From Marinobacter manganoxydans MnI7-9 (lineage in GTDB: Bacteria; Pseudomonadota; Gammaproteobacteria; Pseudomonadales; Oleiphilaceae): DNA of 64,000 nucleotides. A program made the position numbers and the translations under genes. Within the stretch, counting starts at the first letter, position 1. Every line of letters begins with the position of its first letter. Where the stretch lies: assembly GCF_000235625.1 (NCBI RefSeq), contig NZ_AGTR01000016.1, forward strand, positions 1 through 64,000. Direction: 5' to 3'. Shown piece after piece: positions 27,021 to 36,893 of this stretch. The notes below the pieces were generated by a model. The model had not been told where the DNA came from, did no database searches, and saw only the letters and a list, made by a program, of their open reading frames with translations.

Positions 27021-28015
27021 GCTGCGAATACCTCTCCATTTCGTAAGCCTGCAAAATACCGTTGAATCGTGTCTCTCTGCTCCAGCGCATCGTCGATCGC
27101 GTTGAAGCGTTTGCGGAACTGTTTACCCGGATCGTGGGACTGCAGGTACCAGCCCACGTGTTTTCTGGCAATACGCACGCCCATGGTCTCACCATAGAAA
27201 GCATGCAACGCCTGGAGATGCTCGGTCAGAATTTCCTCGACCTCATCAAGCTCCGGTGCGGCCATGTGGCTACCGGTTTCCAGGAAATGCCGGATTTCCC
27301 GGAAAATCCAGGGGCTGCCCTGGGCAGCGCGGCCAATCAGCAGGCCGTCGGCGCCGGTATGGCGAAGGACGTCCCGGGCTTTCTCAGGCGATGTAACATC
27401 CCCGTTGGCAAACACCGGAATGCTGATGCGGGATTTCACATCGGCGATGGTGTCGTACTCGGCATTGCCCTCGTATTTGTCCGCACGGGTCCGACCGTGA
27501 ATGGCCACTGCCTGAATGCCGGCATCCTCCGCCATTCGGGCAATAACCAGTGCATTGCGGTTTTCCCGGTCCCATCCGGTTCGCATCTTGAGGGTGACTG
27601 GGACATCAACCGCCTGAACCACCGACTCCAGAATGTCGCGAACCAGGGCTTCATCTTTCATCAGGGCGGAACCGGCGGCCTTGTTACAGACCTTCTTGGC
27701 CGGGCAGCCCATATTAATGTCGATGATCTGGGCGCCGAATTCCGCATTCTGACGGGCGGCATCGGCCAGCATTTGCGGATCGCCGCCGGCAATCTGCACC
27801 GAGCGGGGCTCAGGCTCGCCTTCATGGTTCAGGCGGGTCTGTGATTTGCGCGTATGCCAGAGTTTGCTGTCCGCTATGACCATCTCCGACACCGCCAGAC
27901 CCGCGCCCAACCTCCGGCACAAAAGACGGAAAGGGCGGTCTGTCACGCCAGCCATGGGCGCAACAATCAAGGGGTTGGGCAAAGTGTACGGCCCGATTTT
28001 TGCCGTTGGCAGCAT
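27017..28015 (-). CDS. dusB: tRNA-dihydrouridine synthase B
   Basis: 332 residues from ATG 28015; an upstream in-frame GTG at 28033 would add six residues. It shows the FMN-barrel motifs [39 protein letters not shown] with the catalytic Cys, and [12 protein letters not shown]. It reduces specific uridines in tRNA (U17 in E. coli). It is the first gene of the dusB-fis unit. No strong ribosome site distinguishes the two starts; ATG and family length favour the shorter form. Confidence 0.96.
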   Translation of the reverse strand: MLPTAKIGPYTLPNPLIVAPMAGVTDRPFRLLCRRLGAGLAVSEMVIADSKLWHTRKSQTRLNHEGEPEPRSVQIAGGDPQMLADAARQNAEFGAQIIDINMGCPAKKVCNKAAGSALMKDEALVRDILESVVQAVDVPVTLKMRTGWDRENRNALVIARMAEDAGIQAVAIHGRTRADKYEGNAEYDTIADVKSRISIPVFANGDVTSPEKARDVLRHTGADGLLIGRAAQGSPWIFREIRHFLETGSHMAAPELDEVEEILTEHLQALHAFYGETMGVRIARKHVGWYLQSHDPGKQFRKRFNAIDDALEQRDTIQRYFAGLRNGEVFAA

Positions 28016-28239
28016 GATCTGAGTCCGTGTCACAGCGGGTTAAGCAAAGGTCGGGCTGAGCGGTTGTTCAATAAGTAACCGATCCAGCATCCGAAGGGCG
28101 GTAATGATACCGCCGGGTGGACAATGATTGAAGGGGCTGGGCGGTGAAAAAACTGATTATTTTTCGCCCTTTCTGGTTGACTTTTGTTCTGTACGATGAC
28201 CGTCGGGAATGGCTGTCGAGTGAATACTTGCTTACGGCA

Positions 28240-29496
28240 TCAGGGTGCGTGGGGGCGGAAGAGGATGTTGTAATTCACCGCGTCACGGCCCGGATCCCGA
28301 ATGTTGATGGCAATGCGAACGGGAGTATCCGTGGGCATGGCGTCCAGCTCCCGACCTTCGCCGGCCAGGTACTCCTCAGGCGTGAACAGACTCTGTGCCA
28401 CCACATCGCCATTCAGGTTGGAAAAGGTGAGGGCAATGGCGGGAAAGGGTTGCTCGAAGTCGGCCCGGTTAATGATCACGGCATCGACCACCAGTTGCGA
28501 GCGATTATCCGGATCGGTCCGCACCACCAGTTTCCGGCTCTGGATGGCTTCCACATTGATCAGCGGTTTGAGTTCGCAGCCGGCCAGTTCACAGCCTTTC
28601 TCATAGAAGGGGCGCAGCTCGGGGATGGCCGACAGTCGATCGAACTGGAACCAGGTTACCTGGGCGATCAGAACACCGATCAGACCCAGTACAATCACGC
28701 TCCACACGATCGTGCGGACGCCACTTCCACCGGAATCGACAGCAACCGGCTCCCGGCGTAGATCCCGGAAGGGCGGGTCGGCATGGAACGCGTCGGCCGG
28801 TCGCTCCGGCTCATCAAAATCGAAACCGGATTCGTCCACAAAGTCATCGAACGGATCAGAATCTTTGGCCGGCCCGGTCGCCGCGGAGGAGGGTGTTCCG
28901 GTCTGCTCAAACACCGGTTCTTCCTCCAGGCTCAGCTCAGGGCGAGGTGCTGGCCTCGGCTCCGGTTCGGGAGAGGTGTCTTCAGGTTCCGGTTCGGGGG
29001 CAGGCTCGGGGCGCTGGGGGGCAGAAGGTTTTCGGGATGCTGGCTCGTCATCCTGAAGAATGGCTTCGGCCCAGCTCTCATCGACTTGCTCATCGGGGCC
29101 GTCGGTGTCAGCGTCTTTGTAATCTGTTTCGTCGCGCTCATCAAAGCTGCGGAAACTATCGCTTAACTCGTCATCGGAGAAGGTCAGCTTGGTGCCGGCG
29201 TAAGGCCCTTCCGCCGCATCTTCTTCCGGGTTATCGGCGAAGACAAAATCCTCCTCGCTGACGCCGGAGCCGGAGATAGAGCCGGCAGGCGATGATGCAC
29301 CTGCGGGTTGTGCCGGGGTGGCGGGGGTTCGTGGTTTCTCGCCACCGCCTGGGATAACCTGGTGCTCAATGGCATTGAACACCTTCATGCAGTTCCCGCA
29401 GCGCACTTTGCCCTTGGCAATGCCAAGCTGTTCTTCGGTTACCCGGAAGCGGGTCTGGCAATTCGGGCACTGTGTCTGCAGGCTGCTCTGGGTCAT
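28240..29496 (-). CDS. Zinc-ribbon membrane protein with DUF3426 domain
   Basis: 418 residues. The N-terminal zinc ribbon of the MJ0042 type has two CxxC pairs (CPNCQTRFRV and VRCGNCMKVF). A long low-complexity acidic and Pro/Glu-rich region (about 50-230, including PEPAPEPEPED) follows. A single membrane segment lies near 265-285 (TIVWSVIVLGLIGVLIAQVTW). The C-terminal DUF3426 domain follows. This is a common neighbour of prmA and dusB in Pseudomonas-like genomes. Function is unknown; the fold suggests a cytoplasmic zinc sensor linked to a periplasmic domain. Confidence 0.86.
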   Translation of the reverse strand: MTQSSLQTQCPNCQTRFRVTEEQLGIAKGKVRCGNCMKVFNAIEHQVIPGGGEKPRTPATPAQPAGASSPAGSISGSGVSEEDFVFADNPEEDAAEGPYAGTKLTFSDDELSDSFRSFDERDETDYKDADTDGPDEQVDESWAEAILQDDEPASRKPSAPQRPEPAPEPEPEDTSPEPEPRPAPRPELSLEEEPVFEQTGTPSSAATGPAKDSDPFDDFVDESGFDFDEPERPADAFHADPPFRDLRREPVAVDSGGSGVRTIVWSVIVLGLIGVLIAQVTWFQFDRLSAIPELRPFYEKGCELAGCELKPLINVEAIQSRKLVVRTDPDNRSQLVVDAVIINRADFEQPFPAIALTFSNLNGDVVAQSLFTPEEYLAGEGRELDAMPTDTPVRIAINIRDPGRDAVNYNILFRPHAP

Positions 29497-29557
29497 GCTT
29501 CTTCCTGAAAGCGACTAGGCTACGAGTTTCGGAGTTTAGTCGTTAAGACCGGTTTCG

Positions 29558-30454
29558 TCATCTGTCGTGGCGCCGTCCTGTGAGGCGTATCCACTCTTCC
29601 CGCTGCTCGGGCTCGTCCATGACGAACCATGGCTCATAGGCGGCCATTACTTCCCGGGCCTGGTTAGACAGGATGCCGGACAGCACCAGATCGCCGCCGG
29701 GCCTGGTCCGCGAGGCAAGATGGGGAGCAAGGCCGATCAGGGGCTGGGCCAGGATGTTGGCAAGCATGATGTCGGCTTTGGTCTCGGGCTCGTTGTCTGG
29801 CAGGAACAGGTCCAGCTTGCTGTCTTCGACACCGTTGCGGCGGGCGTTTTCCCGGCTGGCTTCGAGGGCCTGCGGGTCGGTATCGACACCAATCACATGG
29901 TCTGCGCCAAGGAGCAGGGCCGCAAGGCCGAGAATGCCGGAGCCACAGCCGTAATCGATCACCTGCTTGCCATGGGGATCCTGGCCATCAAGCCATTCGA
30001 GGCAGAGGGCCGTGGTTGGATGGGTGCCGGTACCGAAGGCCAGACCGGGGTCCAGCATCAGATTCGCCGCATCCGGGTCAGGTGCGTCATGCCAGCTCGG
30101 GACGATCCAGAGCCGCTCGCCGAATTTCAGGGGCTGGAAATCGTCCATCCAGGCCCGTTCCCAATCCTTGTCCTCAACCAGAGTGACGTCGATTTCCGGA
30201 AGGGCCTGCTGGGTTTGCTGGTGCCAGGCATCCCGGATATCGGCGCAGAGCTGCTCGATATCCCGGCCGGAATCGAACAGCCCGGTCACCGTTGTCTGGC
30301 TCCATAAAGGGGTGGTGCCGGGGTCCGGCTCATAGAGGGGCTGGTCGGCGGCATCTTCCATGGAGACGGCGTCAGAGCCCATCTCCATGAGCAGATCCTC
30401 CAGCTGATCCGCGTTGTCCGGATCAGCCGGGATCTGGAGTTGTATCCAGGGCAT
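29558..30454 (-). CDS. prmA: Ribosomal protein L11 methyltransferase
   Basis: 298 residues with the SAM-binding motif VIDYGCGSGILGLAALLLGA and the conserved DPGLAFGTGTHPTT block typical of PrmA, plus the NILAQPL catalytic loop. It trimethylates lysines and the N-terminus of ribosomal protein L11. It lies 2 bp downstream of accC on the same strand, as in many gammaproteobacteria. Confidence 0.97.
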   Translation of the reverse strand: MPWIQLQIPADPDNADQLEDLLMEMGSDAVSMEDAADQPLYEPDPGTTPLWSQTTVTGLFDSGRDIEQLCADIRDAWHQQTQQALPEIDVTLVEDKDWERAWMDDFQPLKFGERLWIVPSWHDAPDPDAANLMLDPGLAFGTGTHPTTALCLEWLDGQDPHGKQVIDYGCGSGILGLAALLLGADHVIGVDTDPQALEASRENARRNGVEDSKLDLFLPDNEPETKADIMLANILAQPLIGLAPHLASRTRPGGDLVLSGILSNQAREVMAAYEPWFVMDEPEQREEWIRLTGRRHDR

Positions 30455-30456
30455 GA

Positions 30457-31803
30457 TTAATCCCGCATCAGTTTCTCAAGGTAGTGGATGGTGAAGTCTA
30501 CCTGTTTAAAGCCACCATCGCGTACCAGTTTCCGATGCAGCGGTTGATTGGTCTTGATGCCCTCGACCACCAGTTCGTCCAGCGCGTTCTTCATCCGGCG
30601 CCGGGCAATGTCCCTGTCGTCGCCCCAGGTGATCAGTTTGGCCACCAGGGAATCGTAGTAGGGGGGAACCGTGTAACCGCTGTACAGGTGAGAATCCACC
30701 CGCACACCATTACCGCCCGGGGCATGGAAGTGTTTAACCTTGCCGGGGCTGGGGATAAAGGTTTTCGGATCCTCGGCGTTGATCCGGCACTCCATGGCGT
30801 GGCCGGAAATCCGGATGTCGTCCTGGGTGTATTGCAGCGGAAGGCCGCTGGCAATGCGGAGCTGTTCGCGGACGATATCAACACCGGTGACCATCTCGGA
30901 GACCGGATGTTCTACCTGGACACGGGTGTTCATTTCGATGAAATAGAACTCGCCGTCCTGATACAGGAACTCGAACGTACCGGCGCCCACATAACCGATT
31001 TCCTTACAGGCATCGGTACAGGCTTTCAGGGTGCGTTCCCGGGATTCCGGATTGATGTTCGGAGCCGGTGCTTCCTCTATTACCTTCTGGTTCCGGCGCT
31101 GCATGGAGCAGTCGCGATCGCCCAGGTGAATGCAGTTGCCATGCATGTCGGCAAGTACCTGCACTTCCACGTGACGCGGGGCTTCCAGGAACTTCTCGAG
31201 GTAAACCGTCGGGTCGCCGAAGGCATTTTTGGCCTCGCTCTGGGTGATCTGGACACCCTTGAGCAGGGCCGCTTCAGAATGGACCACCTGCATCCCGCGG
31301 CCGCCGCCACCGGAAGCCGCCTTGATCATGACGGGGTAGCCAATTTCCTTGGCAATCCTCAGGGTCCGCTCTTCATCGTCGTCCAGCGGGCCATCGGAGC
31401 CCGGCACGGTCGGAACGCCGGCCTTGATCATGGCGTTGATGGCGGACACCTTGTTGCCCATCAGCCGGATAGTCTCGGCCTTGGGGCCGATGAAGCGGAA
31501 CCCGCTCTTTTCCACCTGTTCGGCAAAATCGGCGTTCTCGGCAAGGAAGCCGTAGCCGGGGTGAATACCCACGGAATCGGTTACCTCGGCGGCGCTGATG
31601 ATGGTAGGGATGTTCAGGTAGCTGTCGGTCGCGCTGTTCGGGCCAATACAGACAGACTCGTCGGCAAGCCGTACGTGCATCAGGTCGCGATCGACCTGGG
31701 AATGCACTGCCACTGTCTTGATGCCCAGCTCCTTGCAGGCGCGCAGAATCCGGAGGGCAATTTCACCCCGGTTTGCGATCAGAACTTTTTCTAACATGGC
31801 CAT
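30457..31803 (-). CDS. accC: Acetyl-CoA carboxylase, biotin carboxylase subunit
   Basis: 448 residues, the standard length. The start [22 protein letters not shown] and the ATP-grasp motifs [39 protein letters not shown] are all intact. With ATP and bicarbonate it carboxylates biotin on AccB, the first step of fatty acid synthesis. It is 18 bp downstream of accB and 2 bp upstream of prmA. Met1 or Met3 (MAMLEK) could be the start. Confidence 0.98.
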   Translation of the reverse strand: MAMLEKVLIANRGEIALRILRACKELGIKTVAVHSQVDRDLMHVRLADESVCIGPNSATDSYLNIPTIISAAEVTDSVGIHPGYGFLAENADFAEQVEKSGFRFIGPKAETIRLMGNKVSAINAMIKAGVPTVPGSDGPLDDDEERTLRIAKEIGYPVMIKAASGGGGRGMQVVHSEAALLKGVQITQSEAKNAFGDPTVYLEKFLEAPRHVEVQVLADMHGNCIHLGDRDCSMQRRNQKVIEEAPAPNINPESRERTLKACTDACKEIGYVGAGTFEFLYQDGEFYFIEMNTRVQVEHPVSEMVTGVDIVREQLRIASGLPLQYTQDDIRISGHAMECRINAEDPKTFIPSPGKVKHFHAPGGNGVRVDSHLYSGYTVPPYYDSLVAKLITWGDDRDIARRRMKNALDELVVEGIKTNQPLHRKLVRDGGFKQVDFTIHYLEKLMRD

Positions 31804-31821
31804 GAGTAGCTATCACCGCGT

Positions 31822-32289
31822 TCAGGAAATGACGACCAGGGGCTGGTCAAACTCAACCGGCTGGCCATTCTCGACCAGGATGTCCTGGATGGTGCCGCTC
31901 TTGTCGGCCTCAATCTGGTTCATCATCTTCATGGCTTCCACGATGCAGATGACATCACCCACATTGACGGTCTGGCCAACTTCCACAAACGCCTTGGCGG
32001 TGGGCGAGGGTGAGCGATAGAAAGTGCCTACCATGGGAGACTTCACGCTGTGTCCGGCCGGGGCCGCTGGCGCAGAGGACTCTTCCGAAGCCGGAGCGGA
32101 CGCTGCCGGCGCCGGAGCTGGCTGCTGGGCAGGCGCTGGCGCAGGGTAGTGGCTCACGTACTGGGTGCCGGCAGCCGGTTCACGCCGGCGGGAGATGCGT
32201 ACCGAATCGTCGGCCTCGTGAATCTCCAGCTCCTCGACGTCAGATTCCTCGAGCAGCTCAATCAGTTTCTTGATTTTACGAATATCCAT
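31822..32289 (-). CDS. accB: Biotin carboxyl carrier protein of acetyl-CoA carboxylase
   Basis: 155 residues. The N-terminal domain ([21 protein letters not shown]) is followed by an Ala/Pro linker (about 40-80) and a biotinyl domain with EAMKMMN, the biotinylated Lys being K121. It carries carboxybiotin between AccC and the carboxyltransferase. It lies between aroQ and accC, the typical aroQ-accB-accC order. Confidence 0.98.
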   Translation of the reverse strand: MDIRKIKKLIELLEESDVEELEIHEADDSVRISRRREPAAGTQYVSHYPAPAPAQQPAPAPAASAPASEESSAPAAPAGHSVKSPMVGTFYRSPSPTAKAFVEVGQTVNVGDVICIVEAMKMMNQIEADKSGTIQDILVENGQPVEFDQPLVVIS

Positions 32290-32316
32290 AGTCAGTCCAG
32301 TCCCGTTTTGTCAGGT

Positions 32317-32757
32317 CTATCGGTGAATGCGTTTCAGGGCTGCCTGGAGTGCGAGGTCGTACCCCTGGCTACCCAGCCCACAGATAACGCCTTCGGCGAT
32401 ATCCGAGAAATAGGAGTGATGCCGGAACGGTTCCCGGGCATGCACGTTCGAAAGATGCACTTCTATAAATGGAATTCCCGAGGCCAGCATGGCGTCGCGC
32501 AGGGCAACGCTGGTATGGGTGAAGGCGGCGGGGTTGATGATGATGAAGTCCACGCCTTCCGCCCGGGCCTCGTGAACCCGCTCAATCAGTTCGTATTCGG
32601 CATTTGATTGCAGGTGCAGCAGATGATGCCCATGCTCTGCTGCCAGTGAGCGCAACCGGTCGTCGATGTCTGCCAGTGTCTCGTAACCATAGACCTCCGG
32701 CTCGCGGGTACCGAGCATGTTGAGGTTGGGTCCGTGGAGCACGAGAATTGTCGACAT
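32317..32757 (-). CDS. aroQ: Type II 3-dehydroquinate dehydratase
   Basis: 146 residues, the typical length. It starts [21 protein letters not shown], containing the active-site Tyr loop, and has [26 protein letters not shown] and [18 protein letters not shown] with the catalytic His. It converts 3-dehydroquinate to 3-dehydroshikimate in the shikimate pathway. It is the first gene of the aroQ-accBC-prmA run. Confidence 0.97.
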   Translation of the reverse strand: MSTILVLHGPNLNMLGTREPEVYGYETLADIDDRLRSLAAEHGHHLLHLQSNAEYELIERVHEARAEGVDFIIINPAAFTHTSVALRDAMLASGIPFIEVHLSNVHAREPFRHHSYFSDIAEGVICGLGSQGYDLALQAALKRIHR

Positions 32758-32919
32758 GGTTCTGTCTGCCTTGATGTCTTTTTACAGGATCGCCGATTTT
32801 AACGGCATGTTCCCCCAATGGTGCGTGCTTGTTTTGTTCAGATCAACACTTTTTGACAATCGTTCCTGTTGTCCATTGGTCGTAAAAAGCCGGCAAATGA
32901 ATCGAAACGGGATCTTTCC

Positions 32920-32938
32920 GCTGATGACAATCATTGTC
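32920..32938. promoter_or_regulatory. Fur-box-like palindrome, target unclear
   Basis: GCTGATGACAATCATTGTC matches the 19-bp Fur consensus at 15 of 19 positions and contains the 13-bp palindrome GACAATCATTGTC. It lies about 163 bp upstream of aroQ, with no iron gene next to it. Control of aroQ or of an unannotated small RNA would both fit. Confidence 0.4.
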
Positions 32939-33050
32939 GTGAACGGCGGAACGAACTTCCATACGACGTTGGTTTCATAAAAGGTAGCAGCCGGGCAGTG
33001 ACTGAGCCATGCCCGACCGAAAATTGTCTGAAAAGTCTGGGGGGAGGGAT

Positions 33051-33072
33051 TCGGGCCGCGGCACGGCCCGGA
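33051..33072 (-). terminator. GC-rich hairpin directly after the diguanylate cyclase gene
   Basis: TCGGGCCG / CGGCCCGGA form a 7-8 bp stem around a 5-nt loop immediately beyond the cyclase stop codon. No T run follows on the minus strand, so it may act only as a weak terminator or an mRNA-stabilising stem. Confidence 0.35.
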
Positions 33073-33073
33073 T

Positions 33074-34687
33074 TCAGGAATCTGCCAGGGTTACGCAGTT
33101 GCGGCCAAGCTCCTTGGAGCTGTACAGCGCACGGTCGGCCCGCTCGCACAGTGCCTGGGAAGTGTCGTCGTCCCAGGCTGCGATGCCACAACTGAAGGTG
33201 ACATTGAATTCCCGGTCGCCGGCCGGTTGCTGCAACTCGGAGAATCGCTCCCGGATTTCATTGAGAACGTTCCGGGCATCGCTCGGACGGGTGTTGGGCA
33301 GGATGATGGCAAATTCCTCACCACCGTAGCGTCCGATGTGGTCGGTCTTGCGCAGGCGTTGTTTGAGGAACATCGACAGGCTGCGCAGTACCCGGTCGCC
33401 GATCGGGTGGCCAAAGGTATCGTTCACCTTCTTGAAATAGTCGATGTCGATCATCGCAAAGCACAGCGGCTGTTGTTTCTGGCGCGCCCGCACGATCTCC
33501 TGGTCCAGCAGGTGGAGGGTGTGGGTGTGGTTGAACAGGCCCGTCAGGCTGTCGCGAATCATCAGGGCCAGCAACGAGCGGGCGCGTCGCCCGCGATTGT
33601 GGATCGTGGCAATCAGGTGTTTCGGGTCGATCGGTTTGGTCAGGAAGTCGTCGCCGCCCAGGCTCATGGCATGGAGCTGTTTCGTCACGTCTTCCTCGGC
33701 CGAGAGGTAAATGATGGGCACGCTGTGAAAACGGTCCTGCTGGCGGATCACCCGGGCGATTTCCATGCCCGTACAGCCCGGCATATACATGTCCAGGATG
33801 ATGATCTCCGGCGAGAACTCCTCCAGGGCGTGGATGATCTGCATCGGGTCGGTGATGATGTGGGCGGTCATACCCGCTTTCTTCAAAACCGTTTCCATAT
33901 ATTTCGCCTGGGCCCGGGAATCATCCAGAACCAGGACCTTGTAGGGCTCCACGGTGTTGCCGTGGGTGTAGGTCTCGATCTTTTCGATCAGTTGCCCCGG
34001 ATCGACAGCAGGGTAGAAGAACTCTTCCCCGCCGCAGCGGGAAGCCTGCAGACGGGTCTCGATAGAACCGTCCTCGTCACTCATGAAAATAATCGGAATC
34101 GGCGTATCGTGTCGTTCCTGCAGGCGTTCGATGGTGGTAATGCCGGCATTGGGCGAGCCGCCAAAATTGACGTCTACCAGGATGGTTTCCGGCTTGTGCA
34201 GTGCGCAGGCTTCGGTCAGTTCATCGGCATTGGCAAAAGCGGATGCCCGGAAGCCGAAGAATTCCAGCTGCCGGATCAGGCGGGCTGCCATTTCCTGGTT
34301 GGCCAGGGCAATGTAAACCGGGGTTCGACGAAATTGGTGGGGCGCTTCAGAACTGTTGAGGTCGGTCCTGCGCAGAGTGCTCTGGGACAAGGTCTCGATG
34401 GCATCCTGCAGTTGTCGCTCGAGGCTCTCGTTCAGGGCAGATCCGGGTTCCCACTGGTTGATCAGCGCCAGCGTGGTCTGACCGGCCCGGGCGTGGCTGT
34501 CCATTTCAAACCGCTGGGCGTAGCGCACCAGTTTGTCCGTAGCCGCGGCGAACTCGTTGCGGTGGGCCGAAGCCTTGTCCCGGTCCTCGTGAATTTTCTG
34601 CCAGGTATCCAGAACAACCCGGGCCTGGGTTGTCACACGGCGTGCGAAATGCTGCCTGAGTTTTTCTTTCTGGCTTTCGTCGTTCAT
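33074..34687 (-). CDS. Diguanylate cyclase with two receiver domains
   Basis: 537 residues from ATG 34687. The longer open frame to 35053 is not credible because it runs across the divergent gene. Residues 1-120 are helical and could be an Hpt-like module. The first receiver-like domain (about 125-245) keeps an Asp in LVDVNF. The second (about 250-375) is canonical, with VLVLDDS, phosphoacceptor region IIILDMYMPG and FLTKP. The C-terminal GGDEF domain has YGGEEFAII, so it should make cyclic-di-GMP. It is divergent from a LapD-like receptor gene, which suggests a local synthase-receptor pair. Confidence 0.9.
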   Translation of the reverse strand: MNDESQKEKLRQHFARRVTTQARVVLDTWQKIHEDRDKASAHRNEFAAATDKLVRYAQRFEMDSHARAGQTTLALINQWEPGSALNESLERQLQDAIETLSQSTLRRTDLNSSEAPHQFRRTPVYIALANQEMAARLIRQLEFFGFRASAFANADELTEACALHKPETILVDVNFGGSPNAGITTIERLQERHDTPIPIIFMSDEDGSIETRLQASRCGGEEFFYPAVDPGQLIEKIETYTHGNTVEPYKVLVLDDSRAQAKYMETVLKKAGMTAHIITDPMQIIHALEEFSPEIIILDMYMPGCTGMEIARVIRQQDRFHSVPIIYLSAEEDVTKQLHAMSLGGDDFLTKPIDPKHLIATIHNRGRRARSLLALMIRDSLTGLFNHTHTLHLLDQEIVRARQKQQPLCFAMIDIDYFKKVNDTFGHPIGDRVLRSLSMFLKQRLRKTDHIGRYGGEEFAIILPNTRPSDARNVLNEIRERFSELQQPAGDREFNVTFSCGIAAWDDDTSQALCERADRALYSSKELGRNCVTLADS

Positions 34688-34885
34688 GTTGCTCGGGCCT
34701 GTCTCTTTTTCATTATTGGTCGTCCTTTCCCGGTGTGGACGATTTTTCAACCTTAGTCCTTTTGCAGAGTCTATAGTGTTTAATGTTGTCGGCGTAGGTT
34801 GCGCTATGTAAATGTTTGTCAACTCTGCGGTGCAGGTCACAAACACCTGGCCGGCTGGCTCACAGCCAATGCGGAGAAGCTCCCC

Positions 34886-36886
34886 ATGGCACGGAAGCAC
34901 ATCCCCCTGAAGCAGACGCAACAGGGTGCGGTCACATTGCGAACCCTGCTTCTGGTGTTGACCGGAAGTCTGCTGGTTACCCTGTTGGTTGCGGTGTTTA
35001 TCACCAGCTACGGTTATTTCCGGGACTATGTCTCGGATCAGCTGGCAGGTCATGCCCGTGACGGGGCCACGGCCATCGGGTTGTCCCTGTCCAATGCCAT
35101 CGACGGCCGCGATCCGGTCGCCTCCGCCTCCCTCATTGATGCGGTGTTTGATAGTGGCCGCTACCTGTCAGTCAGCTATCTGAATCATCAGGGCGAGCAG
35201 GTTGCCGGTCGGGCCATGACGCTCAATAAAGTGGCTGTCCCCGCCTGGTTCCGCGACCTCGCAGATCTTCCGCTGCCAGTTGCCGAGGCAGAAGTCGTCC
35301 GTGGCTGGAGCCGTCTGGGAACCGTGCAGGTAATCAGCCATCCCGGTCGCGCCTATGAGGACCTCTGGCGAATCACCGTCGGGTTGACTGCCAGTACTGC
35401 CGTCATCGGGGGGATTGGACTGTTTGCGGTTTTCCTTCTGCTTCGTCGTACCCTGCGCCCGCTTCATGCACTGGAGGATCAGGCAAAGGCCCTCGGGCAG
35501 CGGGATTTCAGGAGGCGGGTCTCTATCAAGTCGACCCGCGAGATCAATCAGGTGACCGACGCCATGAACCGGATGGCGGATGACCTCGGCCAGCTCTTCG
35601 AAGGCCAGGCGAAACTCATTCAGCACCTGCGCCGGGTAAACAACGAGGATTCGGTCACCGGGCTGGCCAGCCGGAGTGCCTTCGACCAGCGCCTGAAGGT
35701 GGAGGTGGAGTCCGAGGAAAAGGCGGCACCCGGAATTCTCATGCTGATTCAACTGGCCGACTTTTCGGGATATAACCAGGCCTATGGCCGGAGCGAGGCC
35801 GACCGGTTGCTGCTGAGGGTAGCAACCTGGATTGGCGAATTCGTCATGCAGCATGCCGGGTCGTTTGCCGGGCGCCGAACGGGCGCCGAATTTGCCATTT
35901 TTCTGCCCGGTGCGATGCCGGCTGATGCCGGTGTCTGGTGTCGTCAGTTGGTCACGGACCTCGATGGGGTCTATGCAGATCTTGCTTCGCCGATGGACAC
36001 CTCTGTTCATGCCGGGCTGGCGAGAACCCTTGAGGGGCGTGGTGCCCGGGATCTGATGGCGGCCGCGGACGAAGCATTGCGCGCTGCCCAGAGCAGGGCC
36101 GAGAGTGGCTGCCATCTGGCTGACCCTGAGAAAGACGGCCATCACAACCTCGAAACCTGGCGGGTGATTATCAGTCAGGCGATCCGCCGGCAGGCCCTGT
36201 CGCTGTGGCTCCAGCCTATGGTGAACGAGGGCCGGCTCATGCCGGTCTATCATCAGGTGTTTTCCCGGATCGATTCCGCCGAAGGGGCCTTGAAGGCAGG
36301 CACTTTTGTACCAATGGCTGAGCGTTTCGGGCTGATCTCGGAACTTGATCGTCTGCTGGTCCAGCGGGTGCTCGATTGCCTGAAACAGAGCCCGGATCAG
36401 CCGCTGGCGGTCTCGCTTGGTAATGCCTCCGTGGCCAGCGAGGCATTTCGCACGGATTTGCTGGACCAGCTGCGGCAGGCTGGTTCGCCGGCAAGGAATC
36501 TCTGGATCGGTATTTCAGAACAGGCAATCCATCACCACCGGACCGCGGCGGGCCTACTGGTCCGGGCGTTGGGGCGACTCGGTGTTCCGGTACTGGTCGA
36601 CCGCTTCGGGGTGGGAGGCGTACCGTTCAGTTACCTGAGAAATCTGAGGTTTCAGGCCCTGCGTATCGACAACAGCTTCATCCACAATATCGACACCCAT
36701 GAAGATAACCGCTTCTACCTTGAGTCTGTGGTGGCCATCGCTCACAGTCGTGGCGTGAAAGTCTTCGCCACAGGAGTGGAAACTGCCGCGGAATACTCGG
36801 TACTCTGTAAACTGGGTATCGACGGGGCCATGGGTTACCATCTGGGCAGGCCGTTTGCCGCTGACAATCAACAGACAGGGGATTAA
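34886..36886 (+). CDS. Second LapD-like receptor with degenerate GGDEF and EAL domains
   Basis: 666 residues from ATG 34886, which has GGAGAAG 6 nt upstream; a TTG frame from 34799 is less likely. TM1 lies at about 15-40. A LapD/MoxY_N-type periplasmic domain carries a GW pair (RGWSRLGTVQV) aligned with DGWVNYGSLTL of the window's LapD. TM2 and HAMP follow. The GGDEF signature reads TGAEF. The EAL region has lost its Glu (VYHQVFSRI), DDFG reads VDRFG and EGVET reads TGVET. The protein should sense rather than make or break cyclic-di-GMP. It could hold LapG or another periplasmic protease. Confidence 0.88.
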   Translation: MARKHIPLKQTQQGAVTLRTLLLVLTGSLLVTLLVAVFITSYGYFRDYVSDQLAGHARDGATAIGLSLSNAIDGRDPVASASLIDAVFDSGRYLSVSYLNHQGEQVAGRAMTLNKVAVPAWFRDLADLPLPVAEAEVVRGWSRLGTVQVISHPGRAYEDLWRITVGLTASTAVIGGIGLFAVFLLLRRTLRPLHALEDQAKALGQRDFRRRVSIKSTREINQVTDAMNRMADDLGQLFEGQAKLIQHLRRVNNEDSVTGLASRSAFDQRLKVEVESEEKAAPGILMLIQLADFSGYNQAYGRSEADRLLLRVATWIGEFVMQHAGSFAGRRTGAEFAIFLPGAMPADAGVWCRQLVTDLDGVYADLASPMDTSVHAGLARTLEGRGARDLMAAADEALRAAQSRAESGCHLADPEKDGHHNLETWRVIISQAIRRQALSLWLQPMVNEGRLMPVYHQVFSRIDSAEGALKAGTFVPMAERFGLISELDRLLVQRVLDCLKQSPDQPLAVSLGNASVASEAFRTDLLDQLRQAGSPARNLWIGISEQAIHHHRTAAGLLVRALGRLGVPVLVDRFGVGGVPFSYLRNLRFQALRIDNSFIHNIDTHEDNRFYLESVVAIAHSRGVKVFATGVETAAEYSVLCKLGIDGAMGYHLGRPFAADNQQTGD

Positions 36887-36893
36887 AAGTCAT

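Larger units (their letters stand above)
32758..33073. other. Gene-free gap between the diguanylate cyclase gene and aroQ
   Basis: These 316 bp contain no reading frame with a credible ribosome site. They hold a Fur-box-like site at 32920-32938 and, at the far end, a GC-rich hairpin directly after the cyclase stop. The aroQ promoter must lie here or upstream, but no clear -35/-10 pair was found. Confidence 0.5.

Noticed and set aside
28138-28169. Possible terminator GGGCGGTGAAAAA...TTTTTCGCCC between dusB and the DUF3426 gene
   Set aside because: The stem needs a 3-nt bulge and is largely A/T pairs; not strong enough to call.
30484-31794. Open frame of 436 codons on the plus strand
   Set aside because: Antisense to accC; no recognisable domain.
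33227-34756. Open frame of 509 codons on the plus strand
   Set aside because: Antisense to the diguanylate cyclase with clear receiver and GGDEF domains.
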